A stretch of 64,000 nucleotides of DNA from Paenibacillus sp. (GCF_035645195.1 NZ_DASQNA010000014.1:62001-126000); one strand, 5' to 3'; positions 42,311 through 51,719 are shown, counted from the first letter of the stretch. Notes: generated by a model from the letters alone, not told the origin. Translations and numbers: made by a program.

Positions 42311-44017
42311 CTGAGCGGCAAAACGTTACTGAAGGGTACATTGATTTTGGCCGGGGCGGCGCTCGTCGCGAGGGTGCTCGGCGTCGTGCAGCGCATCCCG
42401 CTGCAGCGGCTGCTGGACGACGCGGGGATGGCGACGTACGTCACCTCTTACAACGTATACATGTGGCTGCTGGTGCTCGCGACGGCCGGCTTCCCGAGCG
42501 CGATCGCGAAGCTCGTATCCGAGAAATACGCGATCGGGCGCCCCGACGAAGGAGAGGCGATCCGGCGCGCCGCGCTGCGCTATTCGCTCGCCGCCGGCGT
42601 CTGCGCGACGGCGCTCGTGTACGCGCTGGCGCCGGCGCTCGCCGCGCTCAACGAGGACCCGAACGCGACGCTGGCGATTCGCGCGCTCGCGCCTGCGCTG
42701 CTGCTGTTCCCGTGGATCGCGGTCGAACGCGGCTACTTCCACGGGCGCCAGCGGATGGGCGCGAACGGGCTGTCGCAGGTGTGGGAGCAAATGTTCCGCG
42801 TCGTCACTTCGATCGTCTTCGCGTACGCGCTGCTCGAGCTCGGCTTCGGGCTCGCGTGGGCGGCGGCCGGCGCGTCGTTCGGCGGCGTGCTCGGCGCCGT
42901 CGCGGCGGCGGTCGTCATGCTCGTCTACGGCGCGAAGCTGCGCCGCGAGGAAGCCGCGCCCGCGCGGGCGGCGGCGGCCGGCGGCGGCTCGGACGCCGTC
43001 GCCGTGCCGATGACGGCGACGCTGACGCCGGAAGGCGGCGTATCTGCGAACGCGGCCGCCACGGCGGACGTGTCGTCGTTCCGCGCGATTTTCCGCGCGA
43101 TCCTGAAGCTGTCGATCCCGGTGTCGGTGACGGCGCTCGCGGTGCCGACCGTCTACCTGATCGACTCGCTGGTGACGAAGCCGATGCTGACGCCCGCGTT
43201 CGGCGCGGACCTCGCCCAAGAGATGCAGGGCTGGCTGACGGGGCGGGCGCAAGCGCTGGCTGGCATCCCGGTCATTTTCGCCATCGCGCTCAGCCAGTCG
43301 ATTTTGCCGATCATTTCGAGCGCGTTCATTCGAGGGGAGCGGGAGGAGGTCGAGCGGCAGACGGGGCTGGCGCTCCGGATGACGCTGCTGTCCGGCGTGC
43401 CGGTCGCGTGCGTGCTGGCGGTGTCGTCCTTCTCGCTGAACACGTTCGTCTTCAAAGACGCGGAAGGCTCGTGGGTCATCGCGGCGATGGTCGCGACCGT
43501 CCTGTTCCAGGTCGTCATGATGACGTCCGGCTCGATCCTGCTCGGCCTCGGCAAACCCGCGCTGCCGATGCGCCATATCGCGCTCGGCGTCGCGCTGAAG
43601 CTCGTCCTGTCCCTCGCGCTGGCGCCGCTGTTCGGCATCTACGGCATCGTCGCGGGAACGGCGGCCTGCTTCGCGCTCACGATGGCGCTTAATTTGCGCG
43701 CGCTGCGGGGGCTGGTCGCCTACTCCGTGTTCGGCGGCCGGGTGGCGCCGTTCGCCGTCACCGCGGCCGCTCAGGCCGCCGTCGGCGCGGCGATCGGCTG
43801 GGCGTCGTACGAATACGTTCACCCGTTCGGTGTAACGTTCTGGGACGCGTTCGTCCAGACGGCGTTGACGGCGGGCGCCGCGGCGGCGCTGTACCCGGCG
43901 CTGCTGCTGCGCACGGGCGCGTTCAAGGCGGAGGACGCCGCCGCGCTGCCTCCGAAGGCGCGCCGCTTGTGGGAGCGCGCCGAGCCGACGCTGCGGCGGC
44001 TGCGCCTCGTCCGCTAG
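42311..44017 (+). CDS. SpoVB/MurJ-like polysaccharide flippase
   Basis: This 568-residue membrane protein of the MOP superfamily has 14 predicted helices (KGTLILAGAALVARVLGVVQ, GFPSAIAKLVSEKYA, GLSQVWEQMFRVV). It is related to SpoVB/YtgP-type lipid-linked precursor flippases. An Ala-rich loop (about residues 215-255) is an insertion. The start is uncertain: a TTG at 42341 would remove the conserved leader LLKGT, whereas the codon CTG at 42311 has GAGGCG six bases upstream and restores a normal family N-terminus; I use it here. Its stop overlaps that of the opposite DUF2515 gene. Confidence 0.85.
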   Translation: MSGKTLLKGTLILAGAALVARVLGVVQRIPLQRLLDDAGMATYVTSYNVYMWLLVLATAGFPSAIAKLVSEKYAIGRPDEGEAIRRAALRYSLAAGVCATALVYALAPALAALNEDPNATLAIRALAPALLLFPWIAVERGYFHGRQRMGANGLSQVWEQMFRVVTSIVFAYALLELGFGLAWAAAGASFGGVLGAVAAAVVMLVYGAKLRREEAAPARAAAAGGGSDAVAVPMTATLTPEGGVSANAAATADVSSFRAIFRAILKLSIPVSVTALAVPTVYLIDSLVTKPMLTPAFGADLAQEMQGWLTGRAQALAGIPVIFAIALSQSILPIISSAFIRGEREEVERQTGLALRMTLLSGVPVACVLAVSSFSLNTFVFKDAEGSWVIAAMVATVLFQVVMMTSGSILLGLGKPALPMRHIALGVALKLVLSLALAPLFGIYGIVAGTAACFALTMALNLRALRGLVAYSVFGGRVAPFAVTAAAQAAVGAAIGWASYEYVHPFGVTFWDAFVQTALTAGAAAALYPALLLRTGAFKAEDAAALPPKARRLWERAEPTLRRLRLVR

Positions 44018-45264
44018 CCGAGCGCCGTCTTCGCGACGACGGCCAGCTCCACCTTATTGAGCCCGTAGCACGCTTCGGCGCTCATCTCATACGGATGCCC
44101 CGCGCGGGCATCCGACAAATACGCGCACGCCTCATCAAGGTCGCGCAGCCAATCGTACCGCTCCGGCTCCCGGAGCGGTCTGTTTTTCCACGCGGCGGTG
44201 AGCCGCGGGCTGTACAGGCGCGGCGCGCCGGGCAGCAGCGTCTCGCCTTCGAGCCGCGGCCGGTACGGCGCGCCGGCCGGGGCGTCGCGCACCGCCGCGA
44301 ACAGCTCCGGCCAGTAGTCGGCGCGCGAGCCGGTATGCGGCGTCGCCGCGGCGAACGCTTCGGCGCCCCGGGCGACGTCCGGCAGCGCGAACAGCGTCGC
44401 GTACAGCCGCTTGCCGACTTCGATCCGCTCCTTGAGGTTTCCGAAATCCTCGACGATGAGCCCGGCGAGCCGCTGCCGGCCCGCCGCGTTCCGGCCGCCG
44501 AACGGGAACACGACCTGATTCAGCTGCAGGGCCGACTGCGCTTGGAACGGCAGCGTCGCAAGCACGTGCTCCTGCACGTCCGGACGCCGCACGACGCGCC
44601 CTTCGATGAAGTGCTGCTCGTTGACGATCAGCGCGACCGTGAGCAGCGCCGAATCGCCCGTCTCCCAGAACCGCTCCCAGACCGGGCGCATAAATCGGGA
44701 GACGCCAAACGCCGGCAGCAGCGAGAACAGCGGGCGCCCGGCCCGCCGGCTCTCCTCGTACAGCAGCAGCTGCGGATACGCGTCGCCGAAGATGAAGCTG
44801 TTCGCGTCCTCCAGCATGTCGAACAGCCGCCGCCGCATGCCGGCGTCGAGCAGCCGCGGCAGCAGCTCGCCTTCGAGATCGGTCATGCTCCACCCGCCGT
44901 TGCGCGACACCATGTGGGCGAGGAACGCCCAATGCACTTCAGGGCGCCGCGCGTAAAACTCGCGGTACGCCTTCGTGCGCGTCACGTTGTTCCGATTCCG
45001 CTCCGCCGTCTCCGCGCGAATCCGGTCGACGAGCGCCCGACCGGCCGCATCGAGCGCCGCGCCCGGCGCCTCCGCCGCGCCCGTCCGGCGAAGCTGCGAG
45101 AGCAGCCGCCGCCGCTCCCGCGCGTCGATCGCGATGCGTCCTTCGCCGTCCGTTCCGTCCCCGCCCCCGAGCCCGGCGCCGCCGCCGAACCACTGGGCAA
45201 TCCACGCGCCCGGCCGGCGGAACAGCCGATTCCACAACGATCGTTCCCCGCGTTTCGCGGACAT
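44014..45264 (-). CDS. DUF2515 family protein (YppC-like)
   Basis: This 416-residue cytoplasmic protein carries the DUF2515 block NRNNVTRTKAYREFYARRPE and VHWAFLAHMVSRNGGWSMTD, then LLPRLLDAGMRRRLFDML. Function unknown. The ATG at 45264 follows GGGAGGG at seven bases; the longer frame has no site. The N-terminal 40 residues are Gly-rich and poorly conserved. The gene is convergent with the flippase gene, stops overlapping by four bases (ctag). Confidence 0.84.
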   Translation of the reverse strand: MSAKRGERSLWNRLFRRPGAWIAQWFGGGAGLGGGDGTDGEGRIAIDARERRRLLSQLRRTGAAEAPGAALDAAGRALVDRIRAETAERNRNNVTRTKAYREFYARRPEVHWAFLAHMVSRNGGWSMTDLEGELLPRLLDAGMRRRLFDMLEDANSFIFGDAYPQLLLYEESRRAGRPLFSLLPAFGVSRFMRPVWERFWETGDSALLTVALIVNEQHFIEGRVVRRPDVQEHVLATLPFQAQSALQLNQVVFPFGGRNAAGRQRLAGLIVEDFGNLKERIEVGKRLYATLFALPDVARGAEAFAAATPHTGSRADYWPELFAAVRDAPAGAPYRPRLEGETLLPGAPRLYSPRLTAAWKNRPLREPERYDWLRDLDEACAYLSDARAGHPYEMSAEACYGLNKVELAVVAKTALG

Positions 45265-45431
45265 CCCGCATCCCTCCCCGCGTCTTGATTCAGTGTATCC
45301 AGGGCGCGCGTCCCGCATGAACCATTTTCAAATCTTAGAAAAAATTCCATGCACTCCGGCTCGGAAGAGGCTATAATCGGTGGAGAAGGTTTTTGGGAGA
45401 AACCGATCTGATCCATGGGGAGGAACGAGAG

Positions 45432-46958
45432 TTGAAACGTATGGGGAAACGGGGCCTGCTGTCGCTGATGGCGGCCGGGTCGATGTTGACGGCGATCGGC
45501 TGCGAAGCGGTCGGCGGCGTGGATGTCAATCAAGCGGTCGTCGCCATGTACGACGTGAAATCGATGGAGAGCTCGGCGACGGTGGAATGGGAATTTAAGG
45601 GGAATCCGTCCGGCGGCGCGGAAGCCGCGAAAGTGGCGGCGGCGCTCGGCGCGGGGCGCATCGTCATCGACGAGCTGCTGCAGGAAGATACGCAGACGAT
45701 GTCGGCGATCGGTGCGATTGAACTATCGAAAGGCGACATTCCGTTCGCGCTGTACATAGAGGGCCAAACGATGGTGCTGGACATCGAAGGAACGAAGCAG
45801 CCGTTCGAGCTCGATTTCGCGGCGCTCGCCGGCGCGAACGCGTCCGCGGGCATGCCGTTCGACAGCTCGATGCTGTCCGATACGCTCGCGCAGGAGGCAG
45901 GGCAGCAGCTGCTGAAGGATATCGTTTCGTATTTCCTCGGCCATATGACGAATCCGGAAGATACGACCGTCGGCACGGTGTCGGAAACGATCGACGGCGC
46001 GTCGAAGACGCTCACGAAGGTGTCGGCGAAAGCGGACTTCGAAGAGCTCGTCGTCTTGGCGAGCGGCGCGCTCGCGAGCATCGCGGCGGACGAGGAAGGC
46101 CTCAAGGCGCTGATCTCTTCGTTGTATGAGACGCTCAAGCCCATCATCGCCGAGTCGATGGGCGGCGCGGAAGACCCGGTTCTGAAGAACATGCTGAATA
46201 ACAAGACGCTCATGGTCGAACTGATTTATTCGCAAATCGCGCCGCTTCTCCAAACGGCGTCGGAAGATTTGAACGCGATGACCGCGGAAGAGATGCCGTT
46301 CTCGGCGAACAGCGGCGTCACGGCGGAGCTGCTGCTCGACGGCGTCCAGCCGGCGGGCCTCAACCTTGAGCTGTACGCCGAGCCGACGGAAGGCGAAGGC
46401 GACGGGCTCGAATCGGTGCGCCTCGCGTTCGAGACGCGCTGGTGGAACGTGAACGGAGACGTCGATGCGAAGTCGTACGACGGCGCGACGGCGCCGTTCC
46501 CGATCGACGCGAAGCCCCGGCAGCGTCTCGCGAACATCGAGCCGCAGTCGCTGCTGTACGACATTCTGAAGAACGACTTGAAGGTAACCCGCCATTCGTT
46601 CGATATGTATATGGGCGCGAACGCGAGCGTACCGGACGGCATTTCGCCGTATATTAAAGGAGCGGGCACGACGATGGTGCCGGTCCGCTACGTGAGCGAG
46701 CAGCTGGACGCGACGGTCGATTGGAACGGCGCGGCGCAGTCGATCACGATCAAGGACGCGGAGGCCGGCATCGAGATCGTCATGAAGATCGGCGACCGCA
46801 AGGCGACCGTGAACGGCGCGGCGCAGACGCTGCCGGAAGCGCCGGAGCTCGTCGAAGGCGCCACGTTCGTGCCGATCGCGTTCATCACGAAAGCGCTCGG
46901 GGGCGCCGCTTCCTGGAACGGCGAACTCGGGATCGTAACGATCGAGAAGGAGTTTTGA
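45432..46958 (+). CDS. Lipoprotein with a C-terminal copper amine oxidase N-terminal-type stalk domain
   Basis: This 508-residue surface lipoprotein has a signal peptide with lipobox AIGC (Cys24). A long uncharacterised body (residues 25-385) resembles outer-membrane-type lipid/lipoprotein carriers in its repeating beta strands (SSATVEWEFKG, ELLLDGVQPAGLNLELYAEP). The last 110 residues are a Cu_amine_oxidN1-type stalk domain (MVPVRYVSEQLDATVDWNG, ITIKD, FVPIAFITKALGGAASWNG), common as a cell-surface anchoring module in Paenibacillaceae. The TTG at 45432 has GGAGG eight bases upstream. A TATAAT lies at 45372-45377. Confidence 0.8.
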   Translation: MKRMGKRGLLSLMAAGSMLTAIGCEAVGGVDVNQAVVAMYDVKSMESSATVEWEFKGNPSGGAEAAKVAAALGAGRIVIDELLQEDTQTMSAIGAIELSKGDIPFALYIEGQTMVLDIEGTKQPFELDFAALAGANASAGMPFDSSMLSDTLAQEAGQQLLKDIVSYFLGHMTNPEDTTVGTVSETIDGASKTLTKVSAKADFEELVVLASGALASIAADEEGLKALISSLYETLKPIIAESMGGAEDPVLKNMLNNKTLMVELIYSQIAPLLQTASEDLNAMTAEEMPFSANSGVTAELLLDGVQPAGLNLELYAEPTEGEGDGLESVRLAFETRWWNVNGDVDAKSYDGATAPFPIDAKPRQRLANIEPQSLLYDILKNDLKVTRHSFDMYMGANASVPDGISPYIKGAGTTMVPVRYVSEQLDATVDWNGAAQSITIKDAEAGIEIVMKIGDRKATVNGAAQTLPEAPELVEGATFVPIAFITKALGGAASWNGELGIVTIEKEF

Positions 46959-46965
46959 TGCGAGC

Positions 46966-47325
46966 ATGATGACCCCTATTCAAAGCGTCGAGCAATTCGA
47001 CGAAGCGATCGCGGCGTCTAAGCCGACGGTGGCGCTGTTCAAAGCGGATTGGTGCAAGGATTGCCATTACATCGATCCGTTCATGCCGGACGTCGCGGCG
47101 AAATACGCGGACCGCATTACGTTCGTCGTCGTCGACCGCGACGCGTTCCCCGAGCTGGGGGAGCGGTACAACGTCCTCGGCATCCCGAGCTTCATCGCGT
47201 TCCGCGAAGGCCGGGAGACGATGTCGTTCATCAGCAAGCTCCGCAAAACGCGCGAGGAAATCGAAGGCTTCCTCGACCGCGTCGTGCAGGTGTCCGACGA
47301 GCTCGCCAAGGCGAGCCGCGAATAA
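46966..47325 (+). CDS. Thioredoxin-family protein (YdbP-like)
   Basis: This 119-residue cytoplasmic protein has the thioredoxin fold with an atypical active site CKDC (FKADWCKDCHYIDPF) and the cis-Pro in LGIPSFIAFR. The CxxC is present, so redox activity is likely, but the partner is unknown. It starts seven bases after the stop of the lipoprotein gene and is probably co-transcribed with it. Confidence 0.88.
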   Translation: MMTPIQSVEQFDEAIAASKPTVALFKADWCKDCHYIDPFMPDVAAKYADRITFVVVDRDAFPELGERYNVLGIPSFIAFREGRETMSFISKLRKTREEIEGFLDRVVQVSDELAKASRE

Positions 47326-47346
47326 CGAAGAGAGTTGGCAGCGCCG

Positions 47347-47387
47347 CGAAGGCCGTCTATTCGGGTCCCCCCGATAGGCGGCCTTCG
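47347..47387 (+). terminator. Hairpin after the thioredoxin-like gene
   Basis: cgaaggccg (47347-47355) pairs with cggccttcg (47379-47387), with ctat/atag inside; there is no clear T run. Confidence 0.5.
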
Positions 47388-47522
47388 ACGTTCGTTCAAG
47401 GAATGTTCAGAGGCGGAAAATAGCGTTTCGTCCGCCGAATCGATATAATGGGCAATGAAACGGTTCGACGCGCGGACGCGGTCGGACAGGCCTTATGAAT
47501 AAACGGATCGGGAGTTAACGAC

Positions 47523-48449
47523 ATGCGAAACGAAAAATGGGTAAAAGCGCTGGCGCTCGCGGCGTGCATCGGCATGTTCCTCGTGCTGCTCATGGGCGCT
47601 ACGGTGACGCAGACGGAGTCGGGCCGCGGCTGCGGCGACGATTGGCCGCTCTGCAACGGCAAATTTGTTCCGGATTATACGATAACGTCGATGATCGAAT
47701 ACAGCCATCGACTCGTCAGCGGCATCGTCGGCCTGCTCGTGCTCGGCGCGACGATTGCGACGTTCGCGGCCGTCCGGCGGACGGGCCCGCGGGTGTACGC
47801 CTCGGGCGCGCTGTTCTTTACGGTGCTCCAGGCGGGGCTCGGCGCCGCGCAGGTGATGAATCCGCAATCGGACGCCATTCTCGCGCTGCACTTCGGCTTC
47901 TCGCTGCTGGCGTTCACGTGCACGCTGCTGACCGTGACGTCGGTGCGCGCGTATTACCGAGGCGAACGGCATGCGGAGGCGCAGGCGCCGATCGCGGGTC
48001 GGTACCGCGCCGCCGTGTGGCTTACGACGCTGTACGCCTACATCGTCGTTTACACAGGCGCTTATACGAGCCACACCGACTCGGGCGGCGGCTGCGCCGG
48101 CTTCCCGCTGTGCAACGGGCAGCTCGTGCCGGACGCGCTCGAAGGCGCGACGGCGGTCGCGTTCACGCACCGCACAGCGGCGTACGTGCTGTTCGCGGTC
48201 GTGCTGCTGCTTGCGCTGTACACCCGGCGGGCGTACGCCTCGTACCGGGACATATACGGCGGCGCGCGGTGGGCGCTCGTGCTCGTCGCTGCGCAGGTGA
48301 TGAGCGGCGCGCTGCTCATGGCGCTGATGGGGACCGGCAGCTACGTGATCGCCACGCTGCTGCACACGATGATCATTTCGGTGCTGTTCGCAGTGCTCAG
48401 TTATTTAAGCATCACGGTATGGGGAGCGGGACGGGCTTCTCGCCGTTAA
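47523..48449 (+). CDS. ctaA: Heme A synthase
   Basis: This 308-residue membrane protein (COX15/CtaA family, eight helices) oxidises the heme O methyl group to the formyl of heme A. It has heme/His blocks EYSHRLVSG, ALHFGFSLL, FTHRTAAYV and TLLHTMIIS, and two cysteine pairs in the external loops (GRGCGDDWPLC and GGGCAGFPLC). A TATAAT at 47444-47449 lies upstream. ctaB and sco are elsewhere in the window. Confidence 0.95.
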   Translation: MRNEKWVKALALAACIGMFLVLLMGATVTQTESGRGCGDDWPLCNGKFVPDYTITSMIEYSHRLVSGIVGLLVLGATIATFAAVRRTGPRVYASGALFFTVLQAGLGAAQVMNPQSDAILALHFGFSLLAFTCTLLTVTSVRAYYRGERHAEAQAPIAGRYRAAVWLTTLYAYIVVYTGAYTSHTDSGGGCAGFPLCNGQLVPDALEGATAVAFTHRTAAYVLFAVVLLLALYTRRAYASYRDIYGGARWALVLVAAQVMSGALLMALMGTGSYVIATLLHTMIISVLFAVLSYLSITVWGAGRASRR

Positions 48450-48476
48450 GCCGGATAGAGAAGGGGGTGCGTTCGC

Positions 48477-49157
48477 TTGCTGCGAACGCTGTTTCAAGAA
48501 CCGCCGCGTAAGGACGAGGGACCGCTGAGCGACATTCTGACGCTGGCGGACGAGCTGGCCGCGAAGAACGCCGTGACCGGCGGGGCGCAGCCGCAGCGGC
48601 TGCAAGCATGGCTTCGCAGCATCGCTACGACGTACGACGAGCTCGAGCAGAGCGTCTATTGCGCCGAACGATTCGCGGCGGGCGTCAGGCGCGAATACGT
48701 CGAGGAGATGGGGCCGGAAGAGAGGGCCGAGTACCGGAGACATTTGTATTTTTACAAAAACGGGTTCATCCGCGTCTTCTCGGTGCTCGATAAGCTCGGT
48801 TCGTTCTTGAACGAACGGTTCGAACTGCGGGCGGAACTCGTCAAGGAGCGGTATTCGTACTTTACGGTGCTTCGCTGCCTGCGGGAATCACGCCGGCATC
48901 CGGAGTTGTCGCGACGCTTGCACGACATCAAGAACCGGTTCCGCGATCCGGTGCACGAGCTGCGCCTCATGCGCAACCACGAAGTTCACGCGATGAACAC
49001 GGAGCTGCTCGACGACGAAGGGCGGCTGCGCATCCGGCCGCGGGACGGGAAGGTGCAGGTGGAGGATTTGCCGCAAAACCTGGAGACGCTGCGAAGCGGG
49101 TACGAGATGGCGACCGAATCGCTGCTCGCCGTCTTGACGTATTGCTCGAAGGCGTAG
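48477..49157 (+). CDS. Cthe_2314-type HEPN domain protein
   Basis: This 226-residue helical protein carries the HEPN motif R-x4-H within RLMRNHEVHAMN (residues about 162-173), the signature of the HEPN nuclease superfamily, with the family-typical VLDKLGSFLNERFEL. HEPN proteins are often RNases in toxin-antitoxin or defence systems, but the Cthe_2314 group has no established role. The TTG start at 48477 has AAGGGGGTG upstream. No obvious antitoxin (MNT) gene is adjacent; an SDR gene follows. Confidence 0.7.
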   Translation: MLRTLFQEPPRKDEGPLSDILTLADELAAKNAVTGGAQPQRLQAWLRSIATTYDELEQSVYCAERFAAGVRREYVEEMGPEERAEYRRHLYFYKNGFIRVFSVLDKLGSFLNERFELRAELVKERYSYFTVLRCLRESRRHPELSRRLHDIKNRFRDPVHELRLMRNHEVHAMNTELLDDEGRLRIRPRDGKVQVEDLPQNLETLRSGYEMATESLLAVLTYCSKA

Positions 49158-49182
49158 ATCGACGGCGGGAGGGAACAAGCGA

Positions 49183-49968
49183 ATGGAACGTCAACGGACG
49201 CTGGCGGGCAAGACGGCGCTCGTCACCGGGAGCGCCCGCGGCCTCGGGCGCATGACGGCGCTGCAATTGGCCGCGTTAGGCTGCAATGTGGCGGTGAATT
49301 ACGTTCGGAGCGAGCGCGACGCGCTCGAGCTCGTCGATCGGCTGCGGGCTTTCGGCGTGCGCGCGGCGGCGGTGCGGGCGGACGTCGGGGACCCGGCTTC
49401 GGCGCGGCGGCTCGTCGACGAGACGGAGCGGCTGCTGGATTCGGGCATCGACATTCTCGTCAACAACGCCGGCCCGTTCGTCCGCGAGCGCCGCAGCTTC
49501 GCCGACGCGCCGGAGGACGAACTGGAGATGCTGGTGCAGGGCAACCTGCTCGGGCCGATGCGGCTCGATCGTCTCGTCATCCCCGGCATGCGGGAGCGGG
49601 GCTTCGGGCGCATCGTCCATTTCGGCTTCGGGCGCTCCGCCGAAGCGCGCGGCTGGCCGCATCGCGGGGCGTACGCGGCCGCCAAGGTGGCGCTCGTCTC
49701 GCTTACGAAAACGCTCGCCGTCGAAGAAGCCGGTTCCGGCATTACGGTCAACATGGTTTGCCCGGGAGATATTCGCGGTAACAACAAAGAGAAGCGCATC
49801 GACGAGGTGCGCGGCGAGGCCGATCCGGAAGCGTCGGGCCGACCCGGTTCCGGAGAAGACGTCGCCCGCGTCATCGCCTTCCTGTGCGACCCCGCGTCGG
49901 ATTACGTCACCGGCAACATCGTCGACGTGACGGGCGGCTTCGACCCGATTCGGTATCGGTTCGCGTGA
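49183..49968 (+). CDS. Short-chain dehydrogenase/reductase
   Basis: This 261-residue SDR enzyme has the Rossmann motif TGSARGLG (residues 15-22), NNAG at about 93-96, the catalytic YAAAK, and PGDI and VTGNIVDVTGG near the end. The usual catalytic Ser is replaced or shifted (FGFGRSAEARGW), which leaves activity uncertain. Cofactor is likely NADP(H) or NAD(H); the substrate is unknown. It follows the HEPN gene by 25 bases and ends at a terminator. Confidence 0.85.
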   Translation: MERQRTLAGKTALVTGSARGLGRMTALQLAALGCNVAVNYVRSERDALELVDRLRAFGVRAAAVRADVGDPASARRLVDETERLLDSGIDILVNNAGPFVRERRSFADAPEDELEMLVQGNLLGPMRLDRLVIPGMRERGFGRIVHFGFGRSAEARGWPHRGAYAAAKVALVSLTKTLAVEEAGSGITVNMVCPGDIRGNNKEKRIDEVRGEADPEASGRPGSGEDVARVIAFLCDPASDYVTGNIVDVTGGFDPIRYRFA

Positions 49969-49973
49969 ACGAC

Positions 49974-50012
49974 AAAAAACCTGACGGACCGGATACGGTC
50001 GTCAGGTTTTTC
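49974..50012. terminator. Bidirectional terminator between SDR and nfu genes
   Basis: aaaaacctgacg (49975-49986) pairs with cgtcaggttttt (50000-50011), a perfect stem with A and T runs. Confidence 0.88.
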
Positions 50013-50026
50013 ATAACATAATGGCA

Positions 50027-50272
50027 TTAGAATACCTGCATAACTTCCTTAACGCCGTCGATTTCCTCCATCAGGGCGCGCTCGATGCCGGCTTTCAGCG
50101 TAATCGTCGAGCTTGGGCAGCTGCCGCATGCACCCATCAAGCGGAGCTTCACGATGCCGTCCTCGATATCTACGAGTTCGACGTCGCCGCCGTCGCGCTG
50201 CAGGAACGGACGCAATTTATCCAAAACTTCGACCACATCGTCATACATCTTCTCATCGGTGTTCGTCGTCAT
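50027..50272 (-). CDS. yutI: NifU-like Fe-S scaffold/carrier (Nfu)
   Basis: This 81-residue protein is the NifU C-terminal-type domain: [19 protein letters not shown] and [18 protein letters not shown], where CGSC is the shared cluster ligand pair. It delivers Fe-S clusters to apoproteins. The ATG at 50272 has AAAGGAG nine bases upstream. It is divergent from yuzB and near yutJ, the same cluster as in B. subtilis (yutI-yuzB-yutJ). Confidence 0.95.
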   Translation of the reverse strand: MTTNTDEKMYDDVVEVLDKLRPFLQRDGGDVELVDIEDGIVKLRLMGACGSCPSSTITLKAGIERALMEEIDGVKEVMQVF

Positions 50273-50339
50273 TGCAATCATCTCCTTTCCTCTTATATTA
50301 TATTACAAAATCTCAAAAAGTTAAACGGGAGGCGGCGTC

Positions 50340-50600
50340 ATGAACCGACTGGTCGAATTTTGCACCAACAATATGCATCACGGGACGGACGAGATCATGC
50401 GCCGGCTCGAAGAGCGGCCCGATGTCGAGACGATCGAATACGGCTGCCTCGGCAATTGCGGACAATGCTATTTGGAGCCGTACGCTCTTGTCGACGGCGA
50501 AGTCGTCGCGGCCGAGGATGCGGAAACGCTATACGAAAAAATCGTCGAAAAACTAAACGAAGCGGAGGTCGACCCGTTCGCCGACCTGCCGCTCGATTAA
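50340..50600 (+). CDS. yuzB: YuzB-like protein (DUF1450)
   Basis: This 86-residue protein has CTNNMHHGTDEIM and the block YGCLGNCGQCYLEPYALVDG with three cysteines of a thioredoxin-like [2Fe-2S]-ferredoxin or metal-binding type. Function unknown. GGGAGGCGGC precedes the ATG. The stop is almost adjacent to the stop of yutJ on the other strand. Confidence 0.86.
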   Translation: MNRLVEFCTNNMHHGTDEIMRRLEERPDVETIEYGCLGNCGQCYLEPYALVDGEVVAAEDAETLYEKIVEKLNEAEVDPFADLPLD

Positions 50601-50601
50601 G

Positions 50602-51663
50602 TTACCCCAAATGCGTTTTGGACATCCAAAGCACGCCGCTCTTCAAGAGCCGCGGCACGCGGCCCATCAGCGTCCTGCGTCCCATGACGCCGAAGCCGGC
50701 TTTCTTGCCGAGCGAGCCGAGGACGCCTTTCAGCTTGATTTGGCGGAGGCGCACCGATTCGCCGCGCATCCGCGCGCGAATGACTTCGGCCACCTGCTTG
50801 CCCTGCGCTTCCGCCGCTTGGCCGCTCGGGGCGAACGGGAGGGCGGCGCAATCGCCGACGACGTAAATTGCGTCGTCGTGCGGCAGATGATACGTGTCGG
50901 TCAAGAACAGGCGGCCCATGCCGTCCTTCTCGCCGGGCAGCGCCTGCACGATCGGGCTCGCCTGGATGCCGGCCGTCCATACGGTGACGTCGGTTTCGAT
51001 AATCTGGTCGCGGTCGTACAGGACGCCGCGCTCCAGGCGCGACAAGGCGACGTGGCCGCGCATTTCCACATCGTGCTCCAGGAACCACGAGCGAACATAA
51101 TCCTGCGCTTTGCCCGGGAACGCGGATAAGACGCTCGGGCCGCGGTCGAGGATGCGGATGTTCAAATCCGGGCGGCTTTCCCGCAGCTCCGCCGCGACTT
51201 CGACGCCGCTGAGGCCCCCGCCGACGATCGTCACTTGACCGTAAGGTTTGACGTCGTTCACCTGCTGATACGTCGCGCGGCTCGAGGAGAACGTCTGGAT
51301 GCTGCAGGCGAACTCCGGTGCGCCCGGAATGCCGTGGTACTTGTCGACGCAGCCGAGCGCGATGACGAGAATGTCGTACGGAATCGGATCCGCGTTCTCC
51401 ATGAGAATAAGCTTGCGCTCCGCATCGACCGCTTGCACCTCGCCGTATTTCATGAGCAAGCGAGGGTCGACGGGGAACGCCACGCGCAAATCGATGTCGG
51501 CCACGGTCCCCGCAGCCAAAGCATAATATTCGGTCTTTAATCCTTGGAACGGCATCCGATCGATGAGTATCAGCTGGCAATCGTCCGGAAGGCGATCCTT
51601 GAGCAGCTCGGTTGCGACGGTGAGGCCGCCGTAGCCGCCGCCGAGAATGACAATTTTCCGCAT
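50602..51663 (-). CDS. yutJ: NADH dehydrogenase-like FAD oxidoreductase (YutJ)
   Basis: This 353-residue flavoprotein of the NDH-2 family has the FAD Rossmann motif VILGGGYGGLTVA near the N-terminus, the NAD motif VTIVGGGLSGVEVAAEL, and ATG-like blocks VWTAGIQASP and VGDCAALPF. It lacks a clear amphipathic C-terminal helix, and its electron acceptor is unknown. It neighbours nfu and yuzB, the B. subtilis arrangement. A second NDH-2-like gene is at 58116. Confidence 0.88.
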   Translation of the reverse strand: MRKIVILGGGYGGLTVATELLKDRLPDDCQLILIDRMPFQGLKTEYYALAAGTVADIDLRVAFPVDPRLLMKYGEVQAVDAERKLILMENADPIPYDILVIALGCVDKYHGIPGAPEFACSIQTFSSSRATYQQVNDVKPYGQVTIVGGGLSGVEVAAELRESRPDLNIRILDRGPSVLSAFPGKAQDYVRSWFLEHDVEMRGHVALSRLERGVLYDRDQIIETDVTVWTAGIQASPIVQALPGEKDGMGRLFLTDTYHLPHDDAIYVVGDCAALPFAPSGQAAEAQGKQVAEVIRARMRGESVRLRQIKLKGVLGSLGKKAGFGVMGRRTLMGRVPRLLKSGVLWMSKTHLG

Positions 51664-51719
51664 GTTGGGGCTTCCTTTCTAGACTGTTCCTTGTATCTGC
51701 AAATCTGCCCGCGCCTCGA

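Noticed and set aside
42297-42314. ATG start of the spoVB-like gene at 42297
   Set aside because: It is in another frame and hits a stop within six codons (ATG AGG CGT TTT TTC TGA).
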